Assembly (NCBI GenBank): GCA_021613375.1
Contig: CM038708.1
Span: 28,239,018 to 28,303,017, forward strand
Reading direction: 5' to 3'
Source: Megaleporinus macrocephalus
Taxonomy: Eukaryota > Chordata > Actinopteri > Characiformes > Anostomidae
DNA: 64,000 nucleotides
Shown: piece by piece, positions 36,738 through 46,390 of the stretch
Layout: every line of letters begins with the position of its first letter
Numbering within the stretch: position 1 is the first letter of the stretch
The notes under the pieces: generated by a model
What the model was told of the DNA's origin: nothing
Databases searched by the model: none
What the model saw: only the letters and a program-made list of their open reading frames with translations
Made by a program: the position numbers and the translations under genes

Positions 36738-37064
36738 ACACACTCAAGTCACATAATTATGACCACTTTAATTGCTGGAAAAGCACAAGCTTGTAGTGTC
36801 AGTGTTATGTTCAGGGGAATGTTACCCTGGCATTCTCCGGGACCAGTCTTCTATGTGGAAGGCACTCTTCAATACTTCCAAGTTGTGCCCTGGACTCTTA
36901 ATTCCACAGACATGAACCCATCTGCGGGACCACCTTGATCTTCGTGTTTGCTCTATGGATCCTCCCCATGGACCCTTCAGCAGCTGTGGAACGCACTGCA
37001 CTTACCAGCAGCTCATCTAGCTCCAGCCCGTGCTGTACACAGCGGTCATAATAATTTGACTTGA

Positions 37065-37069
<5 letters not shown>
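36738..37069 (+). mobile_element. internally deleted Tc1-like transposon with both TIRs
   Basis: The left end CACTCAAGTCACATAATTAT and the right end, GGTCATAATAATTTGACTTG, are inverted complements. The inside holds transposase remnants: GSVSVMFWGM-like text in frame 36708-36938, then GGGACCACCTTGATCTTCGT, which corresponds to the transposase block after the NPIEHLWD-type motif. At ~330 bp it is far below full length (~1.2 kb). Confidence 0.8.

Positions 37070-37130
<61 letters not shown>
37068..37130. repeat. (TA)n microsatellite at transposon end
   Basis: About 31 TA units grow directly from the right end (GACTGTATATAT) of the Tc1-like element, whose target site is TA. Confidence 0.95.
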
Positions 37131-37133
<3 letters not shown>

Positions 37134-38180
37134 TCTTAAAGGCACATTAACACAAAGAGCCTGTATTAATCTAAAGGAATGGAGAGATTGGAGTATAGTA
37201 ATTCAGGTGTTCATTGGATGTTCCTACTTATGATGGTCGAGAGTATACATTGATTTGTGTTCAGGTGCTTTAGGTTGAAAACAAGATCGATCCTGTGTAA
37301 ATGATGCTTTTTATTTGTTTACAATTGTTTTTCTTTCATAAAAGAGTGCATTACTTTAAATGATAAGCAGGGGATGTTTATGAGATGAGTACTGTTTTTA
37401 TTATATCAAATCAGAAGCATCACCTAACATGTGCTCTCTTGTGTAGATGATTTTAGCCTGCGCTGTTCCTGAGAGGGTGCTGAACAATTGCAATACAGCC
37501 AGTTTACAATACAGCTATCAGCAGCTGCCGTTGCCCCCTCAGGGCGTCATGGTGGTGGGGTTCATTTTTGATCATCTCGTAAATACTACATTTCTTTCAC
37601 AAATTGAAAGCAGTATAAAAAGTAAAAATGAATGATGACTGTCATTGTTCCAGCTAAGAGCTGTGCTGGGTTCTCTTAGAAGAGGTAAAGAACTTACGAG
37701 AACTGAAAATGAATCATGTGACAGTTCCTCCATGCAATAAAGAAATTTCAGGCATTTTTTCATCACAGCCAGTTACCTACGACCACCTTCATCTCCTTTC
37801 CCCCGTGTCAGCAGTAGAGGCAGCGGTGTGAAAGGTTAAACTGGTGCCATTTTCAAAATATTAAGGCAGAAACTCTTAACAGCTCTTCCTCACATCGCTG
37901 AGAACAAATCACGGTGGGCGTGTTTGGTGTGGACCACCATAAATTACTGCAGATTGCTTCCATGTCATTCATACTCTGGTGTGAACTCTATTTCCAGGGG
38001 ACGGACACGAGAGGTGAATGACCTCTTGAAGCCCCCATCACTCACTTCTTCTTTCTCCAACTTTTTCTTCCTGTTTTTTTCTCTCATTCCGTTCTTTTCA
38101 CAGATCGCAATTACCCATTCTCCATCTGCACCTATTGCTTTGTCTCTTTCTCAGCTCGTTCTTTCTACTTCACTGTGTTC
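37131..38180. other. intron 6, unassigned
   Basis: Mixed composition. The + strand frame at 37924-38322 crosses the CT repeat and has no domain. The block 37780-38110 is less AT-rich and could be regulatory, without direct evidence. Confidence 0.3.

Positions 38181-38181
<1 letters not shown>

Positions 38182-38222
<41 letters not shown>
38182..38222. repeat. (TC)n microsatellite
   Basis: About 19 CT units after a pyrimidine-rich run; it makes a false Leu-Ser open frame. Confidence 0.95.
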
Positions 38223-38225
<3 letters not shown>

Positions 38226-38229
38226 ACAC

Positions 38230-38955
38230 ACACATAGACCCTCGCTCACTCAGCAGCTCTATGAATATTTAGACTTCTCTCCACTTTCCCAGCAGGGTGT
38301 CATGAAAGCAATATCAGTCTAGTGGGGGGAAGTCATGTCAGTTTTAATTTGACCTTTGGTTCCGCCTGACTGATGTTTGCGATGCACCTCCTCACGCGCC
38401 TCCCTCTAAGGGTCTCCTGCATATTCAAATCCCCAGCGAAGTTCTGCATGCCGATCAGATTGCGTCCTTTGATGGACTGTTTTTGACTCTATGTGGCAGC
38501 CACAAATGAAAAGGGTAGCATTTACTAAAGGACAAATCAATTAAACATTAGTGATTTTGAGAATACAATTATTCAACCTATTTCCACATTGTTAACGTGG
38601 TTTAAATCATTTTATCCAGTGAAATGATCTTCATATCTTCATATCATATCTATCAGTATATTCATTTAATTTCACTTTTTTATTTTTAAATAGATAGAAT
38701 TACTTATTTAATTTATTTCATGAATACAGCTGATTATTATTAACATTATTTGAATTATAATATAAAATCATTATTATTTTACACAAATTATTATTATTGT
38801 AGCATGCAGCTAATTATGAAATGACCTGGAATATGCAGTATATAAATGTATGTGAAAACCATTCCTGTCAGGTAGAAGGAAAAAATCTCTTAAAATATTT
38901 GACATGTCTCACCATTTTGACTAAATGTCTCAACATGAGGTTTTGAGACAATCAG
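38230..38955. other. intron 6, unassigned
   Basis: Balanced sequence to 38500, then very AT-rich (38520-38830) with TTATTATT runs. No exon seen. Confidence 0.35.
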
Positions 38956-38958
38956 TTT

Positions 38959-39093
38959 AAAATAAAGTTATTACATACATACAGTTATCATATAGTAAGT
39001 AAGTTATAATATTGGGAAACTATGCTTTTATCATAGGGCATCTGCTATTTGAACATGGGCAGAAAACAATGTTGGGTAGTCCTAGACTAGACT
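38959..39093. repeat. direct repeat flanking family B copy, left
   Basis: AAAATAAAGTTATTACATAC through GTTGGGTAGTCCTAGACTAG is repeated, with a few changes and small indels, at 39608-39732. The pair brackets the 39094-39607 segment. Confidence 0.85.
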
Positions 39094-39321
39094 ATATAAG
39101 ATTATTATCTTATGAATTGTTTCTAGATATTTCTTATTTTATGTGATGTTATTACACATTGTCTCTCTGCACAGCCAAATTATTAGCTTGAAACAAGCCA
39201 AAGTATTCCCATCCAGCCTACAGCAGTTCAGTCCAGCCTGTTTACACTGAAGTTGTGGACGTTTAGGAGTTGAGGTACAATACAGGGCAGCCAGTTTGAT
39301 CAGAGGTTATCTCTATATCTA
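39094..39321. repeat. dispersed repeat family B, second copy
   Basis: Counterpart of 36475-36737, with ATTCCCATCCAGCCTACAGC, GTTTACACTGAAGTTGTGGA and GGGCAGCCAGTTTGATCAGA. It leads into a Tc1-like element at TATCTACACACTCAAGTC, exactly as the first copy does. Confidence 0.75.
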
Positions 39322-39607
39322 CACACTCAAGTCATATTATTATGACCACTTTCATTGCTGGAAGAGCACAAGCTGGTAGTGTCAGTGTTATGTTCTGGGG
39401 AATGTCTCCTGGCATTCTCCATGTGGAAGGCACTCTTGGGTGTGAATCCATCCTTGCAGATCACGCACACCCCTACATGCTGATTGTCTTCCCTGGGGCA
39501 GATGGGATCTTCCAGCAAGACAATGCGACATGCGACATGGCTAGAAATGTCCCACATTGGCTGACCAATACTTCCAAGTTGTACGCTGGACCCTTAATTC
39601 CACAGAC
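39322..39607 (+). mobile_element. Tc1-like transposon relic, 3'-truncated
   Basis: The + strand frame 39342-39614 reads AGRAQAGSVSVMFWGMSPG and ends with ADGIFQQDNATCDMARNVPH. FQQDNA is the conserved block around the second catalytic Asp of Tc1 transposases. It has the same left end as 36738-37069 but retains an internal part that the other copy lost. It stops at CCACAGAC, where the right direct repeat begins, so the right TIR is missing. Confidence 0.8.
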
Positions 39608-39732
39608 AAAATAAAGTTATTACATACATACAGTTATCATTTACGAGTAAGTGATAATATTGGGAAACTATACTATTGTCATAGGGCATTTTCCTTTAAA
39701 GGCAGGAATGTTGGGTAGTCCCAGACTAGACT
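39608..39732. repeat. direct repeat flanking family B copy, right
   Basis: Second copy of 38959-39093 (AAAATAAAGTTATTACATAC to GTTGGGTAGTCCCAGACTAG). Confidence 0.85.
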
Positions 39733-42700
39733 TAGTCCCTCTCGTTATATTGACATAGCAGGTCAACATTAAAAAAATATATGCTTCAAGATAATAGTCA
39801 GAATGTTGACATACTGCTACCAGAATCTGAAAGTGAAAAAGTAGCTGATTTCCTTCTCAGTCTGACGGGCTTCCACATGAATGACATATTTGGCGCCAGC
39901 ATAAAATAAATAGTCGAGAGAGGATTCACGCAGTGCTTGTCTTTGACAGCAACAAAGAAATACGATTTAGTCATGAAACATATAATCAAGCAGAATGTGT
40001 TATGCAACAACTCAAAGAAAAGAAAAACTCTCCTGATCAGGGCCATAATTAGCCAGCAATTACGTAACAGCCAGATTTCGCAGTACTGACAGCAGTGTAT
40101 TACTGGTGTAATTCTCTTAGGGTCTGAAAAGAGCTCGGTGAGAAAATGCATCTCCTTAATTGCTGTTTCTCATCAACCTGTCTCGAATTAGACCTCATTG
40201 TGCAGTTCTCGTTGCAGCACTTAAAGTACCTTACGTTATTCTTATATGTGTTATTCCATCACAACAAATGTTTCCCTTTATTGCGCACATGACCATTCCT
40301 AGTAAGGTCAGCAATGCTTGGGAACCAGGTCTGCCCTCACAAAGCAAATCTTGGCCAATGAACACTGATCTAATCGGATTCACAGACAGGGTTCTGCAGA
40401 GAACAAATAGACTGAAATGCCTTGATTTAAATGTTTGTCGCTTACAAAAAATATGATATATTTTATTAATGTATAAATGGTGGACATAATCAAATCAAGT
40501 TAGTTTAATATGTCATGTTGTTCAGTAAGAAATGACCATGCAGTAGGTTGCTGATCAGGGGCACTCCGGCCTATAAGTAATGTTTAATATGTCTTCTGCA
40601 GCATATGACCAGAGGGTCCCAGATCATGAATGCATTCTTTCCCAGTCTTGCTAGACTGGACAAAGCTATTGGCCAAAATCCAGTTCAACAACACAATTCA
40701 GGAAGCTGAAGATAAAAAAGTACGGTGGTTAAAAGTGCTCAATTCGTTTCATTATCATTATTTTTATATTAATTTTGTATGTGTGTAAAGGTCACACACT
40801 TAAGTTCAGCTTGTATCTGATCAAACTAACATTAGCATTGCACGAATCCGTTTATACCGTTCAGCCTGGTAGTGTTTGAAGGTGCCACCTGTTCTCTGAT
40901 GTCTGTGTAGAAGGTATGTGGTTGGGGTGTAAAATGGCTAGATTCGTTAACATCGCTATGATTTGGTCCTAGAATGAAACAAGCTGTTTTCTCTTTCTTA
41001 GTGAGCTGATGAGTAATTTGATGTTCTCTGCTCTGATTGGCTGAGGTTCCATCTTAAATGCTACAGCTTATACATTGGCTTGTATTCAGTCTGTGCATGT
41101 TATGATAACTTTAATCACTTGAGATTTGCTAGTAGCTACTTTTGCTGTACTAGCTGCTTGTTTTTGATCTTATAGGTTCCTGTTGAGGTTGTGATGCAAA
41201 TACAGATAGAACTGCTCCTCATTTCAGTCTCTTCAGTGTAAAAGTCTAAGCGAAGCCACTCGATACTGTGCAAGAATTGAGAAACTCTCAGGAGTAAAAT
41301 GTGCAGAGCAAACTCATTTTTTTAGATGAACTTATCCTGGGTTCAATTAAAGACGCTGAAGCTGAAGTTGCCTTAGATTGTTTTTTACAAGTTCTCCAAT
41401 TCACCTTAAACTGTGCCACAGTTGCATTCGGGCCCCTGTACAAACTGTAGTATTTAGGGTGGAACTGAACATTTGATGAAGAAGCTGGCGAATAGGAAGC
41501 TAACAAAAGCCTTGTTAAAAAATAAACCATGTGCGACTGACAGTTCGGTTCTGCTGACATCGCCTTCACAGACTGGAATGCTAAATTTCTCTAAGTAGTC
41601 CACCTTTTTCATTGCTGTTGCTCCATTGTCTGTTTTGTAAATGTGGGATTTGTAGGAGGAGATAGCACTTTATTATACAGTATGTCAGTTCCAAGCTCTC
41701 TTTATTCAACTATTGGAAATAGAGTTTCAATACAATTAAACTGGAAACATAACTTTATATAGTGAATCTAAACACCTTCACTGATCAATCATTTGTAGGT
41801 GGCGCATGTACAGATTACATAACAAAGCTTAGCAATGAGGTAACATTGTCTTTGCTGTGTATAAGTGCAACCAGGCATAAATTAAGGGTGCCTGGCTCTG
41901 GAGTACAACACAGATGCCAAACAAATTCAGTGCCAAACCAATCAGTTTCTCAAAACCATCTTAGTGCTAAGGTTTTCTTTATTGGTAGAAAGTGTTCAAT
42001 GTGCACCAGAATCATCAAATCATCTAACATGCTCTTGGGAAATCCAGCCCAGTTCATTAACAGGTCTCCTGAATTTCAGCTCTGCAAGATCGAAGTTAGC
42101 GACTCCAGTTTAAATCTTCTGCTCTGAGATGCACTGTGAATACTCAACTCGACCCTGGCTCAATTTTCCAAGGCAGAAACGGAAAGCTGTTCCTAAATAA
42201 CCAGCAAGACTTTGGCAGTCGGTACCTGATTGATGGTGTAATCAGACCATCAGTAGCCAGATATTGATCCGCTGACCGACAACAGATTGCCGATACAGGC
42301 CCCGGAGCCGCCCTCTGCAGGTGTTGTCAGCTATTACTCATTTTACAAGCTGGACACAAGCCTGCATTACTGACTTTCTTTGTTATTTGGAAACTTACTA
42401 AAGGGTTCTCTCATCGCTTCAACCCAGCACAGCTAACAAAACAGTTGCTTGAACAAGAAAAGCCATTTGGTACAATGGAGCCCACTCTAAAATGTAGATG
42501 TGCAGCAGCACAGTGCCCACTCATAAACCCTGTATTGTCTTTGCTTTTCAAACACCCACGCATTGAGTTGGAGTTTGGAATCAGCTTTGAAGGCCGTGGA
42601 ACAAGCTAACCCTCGCTGCTACTTCCAAAGCAGTGATTGTCCAGCAGTTTTGAGTGTTTTTTTCAAGTTCTGAGTGCTGAGTGTTTGAGTCTGGCGGCTA

Positions 42701-43320
42701 TGATAAGTGTGCAACTGTATCTAAGTGGTTTTGAGATAAAACATATGCAGCTGGTATATACCTTCTTGACTGAGAGCAGTATAGAGATTTTGATACGTTT
42801 TAAAGATAATGTAGTTTAGATATTGATTTAGGTTTGAACTGACTAGAGCAGAAGTAGAAATTCATCAGATCAGTTCAAATTGTTCTGGTCTTTAACTGTC
42901 TAGTTTTAGTGAGTCTGTGCTTAAGGTAGCTTTAGATTGCTGTTCATGACCGAACAAATCATGGCCTTTTTCTGATATAGCCTATGAAAGGCTTTTCTGA
43001 TCACCACTGTTGTAAAGAGTGATTATTTAAATTACTGACGTTTTCCCATCAAACAAGTCTGGCCAGTCTAAGTAAGCAAATAACTAATAACAAATAACAC
43101 ATTCACATCTACAGAGAACACACTTTGCATATTTATCCACACAATTACTGCTTATTTGCAAAATTTAGCATATTGGAAGAAAAAGGAAACAGAAAATATA
43201 GCCTGTGTAAAAGATTTCTTCCCTGCCTGTCAAACAGAAAGTGTCCACAACAATTTCACTTTTAAGTTTCTTCCCTGTTGAAAACGTGTTAACTTAGGAC
43301 ACTATATTGTCATGCTTATT
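39733..43320. other. intron 6, long unassigned stretch
   Basis: About 3.6 kb with no recognised exon, repeat boundary or domain. Open frames at 39798-40151 (minus), 41288-41569 (minus) and 41762-42127 (plus) have no known motif. Codon texture does not stand out, so they are treated as chance frames. Confidence 0.35.
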
Positions 43321-43359
43321 CTATAAAGTATGTTAGTTTACATGTATCATGTATTATGA

Positions 43360-43460
<101 letters not shown>

Positions 43461-43521
43461 ACATAACACATGCAGAGGTTGTTATATACAGATATATGTT
43501 ATGTTGTGAACTATTGCTCAC

Positions 43522-43842
43522 TGTGACGCTGTAGCAGGAAAAGTGGATACTAGTGCAGGTTTTTATTAATATCCATACTTAAACACAAAACAACATCCAC
43601 TATAACACACTACAAGCATATAAACACATATATAGACAATGCCGACCCAGGACAGGAGCAAACAGAGAGTATAAGTAGACAAAGGGAATAGGGAACACCT
43701 GGGACAGGAAGGAAACACTCATTTAGAGCAGGTGGGGGGAGGAGACAAGAGGAGCACATGACGTCAATAGAAGCACATGGGAATGACAGGACGTAAACAA
43801 GGACATAGACCGACTGAAGGAAAACAGGGCATGACCGTAACA
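43522..43842 (-). mobile_element. solo-LTR-like element with 5-bp target duplication
   Basis: The 321-bp segment begins TGTGACGC and ends CCGTAACA (TG...CA, with short inverted ends). It is flanked on both sides by CTCAC (43517-43521 and 43843-43847), a perfect 5-bp target site duplication. On the minus strand it starts TGTTACGGTCATGCCCTG and has an AATAAA signal about 60 bp from its far end, so the retroelement orientation is minus. No internal retroviral-type coding sequence is present. Two relatives lie at 20385-20715 and 44060-44316. Confidence 0.8.
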
Positions 43843-44059
43843 CTCACTGCTTGTTTAATTTCCAGTCAACCAGTTTGCAAGTTAGAACCAGTTTTCAAAG
43901 TAGAATCAATATAAAATAATCCAGAAAGGCAGTCAAAATAAAATAAATGTAAGGAAAATGTAGGTGTAAATGTAAATGTGTAAATGTAGGTGAAGGAGGT
44001 GGATACATATGCAAAGTCTGCTTATTAGTCCATAATTAATAAAAAAAAAAAAAAAAACA

Positions 44060-44316
44060 AAAAACACAGAGAATATATTACAATCACACCAGAATCACCA
44101 ATCCACAAACGCCAGACAAAGACTAGGAGCAAACAGAGGGGTATAAATACCAAGGGGCAGACGATGAACACCTGGCAAGGGGAGGAGCCACAAACAAGGA
44201 AGAGGCAAGAGGTGTGGCATGAAGGCAGAGATAGGGAGGAGATAAGAAACCAAAATAAACAGAAGCACATGGAAAGAACAAGAAGGCAAGATAAAAGGCA
44301 AGGCGTGACAATAAGG
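44060..44316 (-). mobile_element. LTR-like repeat family C, copy 3
   Basis: Shares GACTAGGAGCAAACAGAGGG, GATGAACACCTGG, AGAAGCACATGGAAAGAACA and a terminal GGCGTGACA with the copies at 43522 and 20385. On the minus strand it starts TGTCACGCC. A poly-A run (44040-44058) marks the other side, so the far end may be truncated. No target duplication is evident. Confidence 0.6.
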
Positions 44317-44359
44317 AAAACAAACAGCGTGATGTTTTAAATAATGCTGAAAGTTACAC

Positions 44360-44490
44360 AGGCATGTGGAGTCTGCTTGTTCTCCCCGTGCATGAGTGGG
44401 TTTCCTCCGGGTACTCCCACACGTCCAAACACATGCACGTTAGGTTGATTGGTCACTCTAAATTGCCTGTAGGCGTGAGTGTGCTTTAGT
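44360..44490 (+). repeat. teleost SINE-like repeat fragment
   Basis: Contains TTGTTCTCCCCGTGCATGAG, TGGGTTTCCTCCGGGTACTC and CACTCTAAATTGCCTGTAGG, the same series as at 58928-59190. It is a fragment without the tRNA-like head. Confidence 0.75.
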
Positions 44491-45008
44491 TGTTGAGGCT
44501 TCTGTTTAAAAGTTTATTTTAAATATACAGCTTTTCAGCTTTTGCCTGATGCTAAAACTGTATTGTCTTGGCAGGAAACAGAATAAATGAAGGGAGTACT
44601 GTACATCAAATATTTACAGATGAAGATGTAAGCAGTGGATTTATTATGTAGATTTGCAACATGAAATTGGATATGCTGATTACAGAAGAAGAATGTAGGA
44701 GGGGTTCTTGTTTTTGAGAATTATGGCTGGGGATCTGCAGCAGATATATTTTGTATAATGCAGTGTGTGCATTAAAGATCGTATGCAGGGGGACGTAGGA
44801 AGGGTCTTTATTTAGGAGGATTCTAGCTTGAGGAAAGAAGCTGCGTAGGTGAGAAATTAGTGCCAGTCTTTAGGACTCCCACTCTTGGTCTGAGAAGGAA
44901 AACACTATTATGTGTGTGGTCAGCTCTAGGTCCTGAAGGGGTTTGCCCTTTTTTTGTAATATTAAAAAAGTGTCAAGCCTTAAACTGGTTTCCTTTTGTC
45001 GCCTGCAG
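44491..45008 (+). other. bank1 intron 6, end
   Basis: Plain intron sequence ending in the TTCCTTTTGTCGCCTGCAG acceptor of exon 7. Confidence 0.4.
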
Positions 45009-45205
45009 CCTCACAATCTGAGGACATTCCCACTCTTCTGCACTTTGCGGCGCAGCACGGACTGAAGGACCTAGCCAGTATTCTTCTGCAGTGCCCCGGA
45101 GCCCAGCAGGCACTGAGAACCAGCAACAGCCTCGGACACACACCTCTAGTGCTAGCACACACACATGGACACTCCAATCTCCATGTCCTCCTTCAGGAAT
45201 CTCTG
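45009..45205 (+). CDS. bank1: bank1 exon 7, ankyrin-repeat region
   Basis: The exon enters in phase 1 (joint codon GCC) after TTCCTTTTGTCGCCTGCAG and ends in phase 0 at TCTCTG|GTGAGT. It encodes SQSEDIPTLLHFAAQHGLKD, then LASILLQCPGAQQAL and GHTPLVLAHTHGHSNLHVLL. The motif LPTLLHxAAKFGLKNLAxxLLQCxGA and the second AxxHGHxxL unit are the two ankyrin-type repeats of the BANK1/PIK3AP1 family. Human BANK1 has LPTLLHCAAKFGLKNL at this place. In the assembled frame this is about residues 307-372. In mammals the ankyrin region, with DBB, helps scaffold signalling partners. The exon is GC-richer than its surroundings and undamaged. Confidence 0.94.
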
Positions 45206-46320
45206 GTGAGTACATGTTGAGAAGTTCATAGGAAGAATTAACTTTGAGAGTTTCATGGGAAATGTAGTTTGGGTGAAATTGGAAATGGTGGCAGCTATGC
45301 TTATTAACAATCTTTCACAGTAGCCATAAAATGCAGTTCCCAACTGTTATAAAGGCCCTTCATTCGATCTATACTATTTTATTTGTTTTATTAACATTGG
45401 CAAAATTTATATATGACAAAAGAATATATATGATAACTATAAGATGGCAGCAAATAGTTTTTTTGTATTTGTAGGTGAGCACATCCATGACTTCATCCAC
45501 TGTAAAATCCAAATGTTCAGACTAGCTGCTTACTTCGCATAGCTCTGCAGTATTCAGAGCATGGCTTCGCTCCCTTTACTTGGCCCAATAGCCTTTCTAA
45601 GTGGCGGGCTAGGGGGTTACAGCCCAGTGCACACACAGGGTAACACAGAGTTGGTGTAACTCAAGATATGAAGGATATGGATCACAGCCCTAGTAAAGGT
45701 ATAGTATGGCGGATCACTGTTTACAGCCACCCTGGGAATACATGCTGTTTAGCACTGCACCAGTGTGATGTTCTTCTAGAGCTGAGATGGTATATATTAA
45801 CAGATGCAATCAAAAGGTATAAATATAGTACAAGTGCTGTACAAATGTGGTGTGGTGTTGCCATGCACAAGTAAGTTTTAGGTTTATTCGTATAGGGACT
45901 TTTATGTTGAAAAACTGGAATACGGGTGGAGTGGTTGGTTTTTCTGGAGAGGCTGGTTTTCTTCTTATTGTGTTCTTGCTTGTGGTAATCTTGTGTCTTG
46001 TCCTGAGAACTTTACAGTATTTTGCAGTTCACCTTTACTAAAAACATGGATATCAAAAATTTAACACCAAACACTTATCCAAAAAACTAAAATTTGATAA
46101 AGTATGATATTTGGGTCCATATTTGCTCTCTAATAGCTCCACACTCAGAATATGTCATATACTGAGAGCTAACAGTGTCCTAGTAAATCAGAGCTATGGG
46201 GAAATTTATTGGTAACCTTGAAATTGGATAGCCCACTGTAGTCTCTTTGTGGATGATCATCCAACTACTATTTAACTAATTATCTATTACATTTGTCTTA
46301 TTGTTTCTAATTAACTTCTG
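45206..46320 (+). other. bank1 intron 7, start
   Basis: Starts with GTGAGT. No exon is recognised. The segment 45530-45670 is locally GC-richer (GGCGGGCTAGGGGGTTACAG) and may be a small repeat fragment. Confidence 0.35.
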
Positions 46321-46327
46321 GTACTAT

Positions 46328-46390
46328 TTTACACCCTAACCTTAAACTCAACCTAAAACCTAACCCTGGTTCTAACCCTAGCCCTAACAT
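46328..46390. repeat. degenerate CCCTAA (telomere-like) tract
   Basis: ACACCCTAACCTTAAACTCA to CCTAGCCCTAAC is a degenerate run of the vertebrate telomere hexamer complement. It is short and imperfect. A shorter GGGTTAGGGTTA occurs at 60070. Confidence 0.6.

Noticed and set aside
37924..38322. A 132-residue Ser/Leu-rich protein
   Set aside because: It runs through the (TC)n microsatellite and has no family resemblance.
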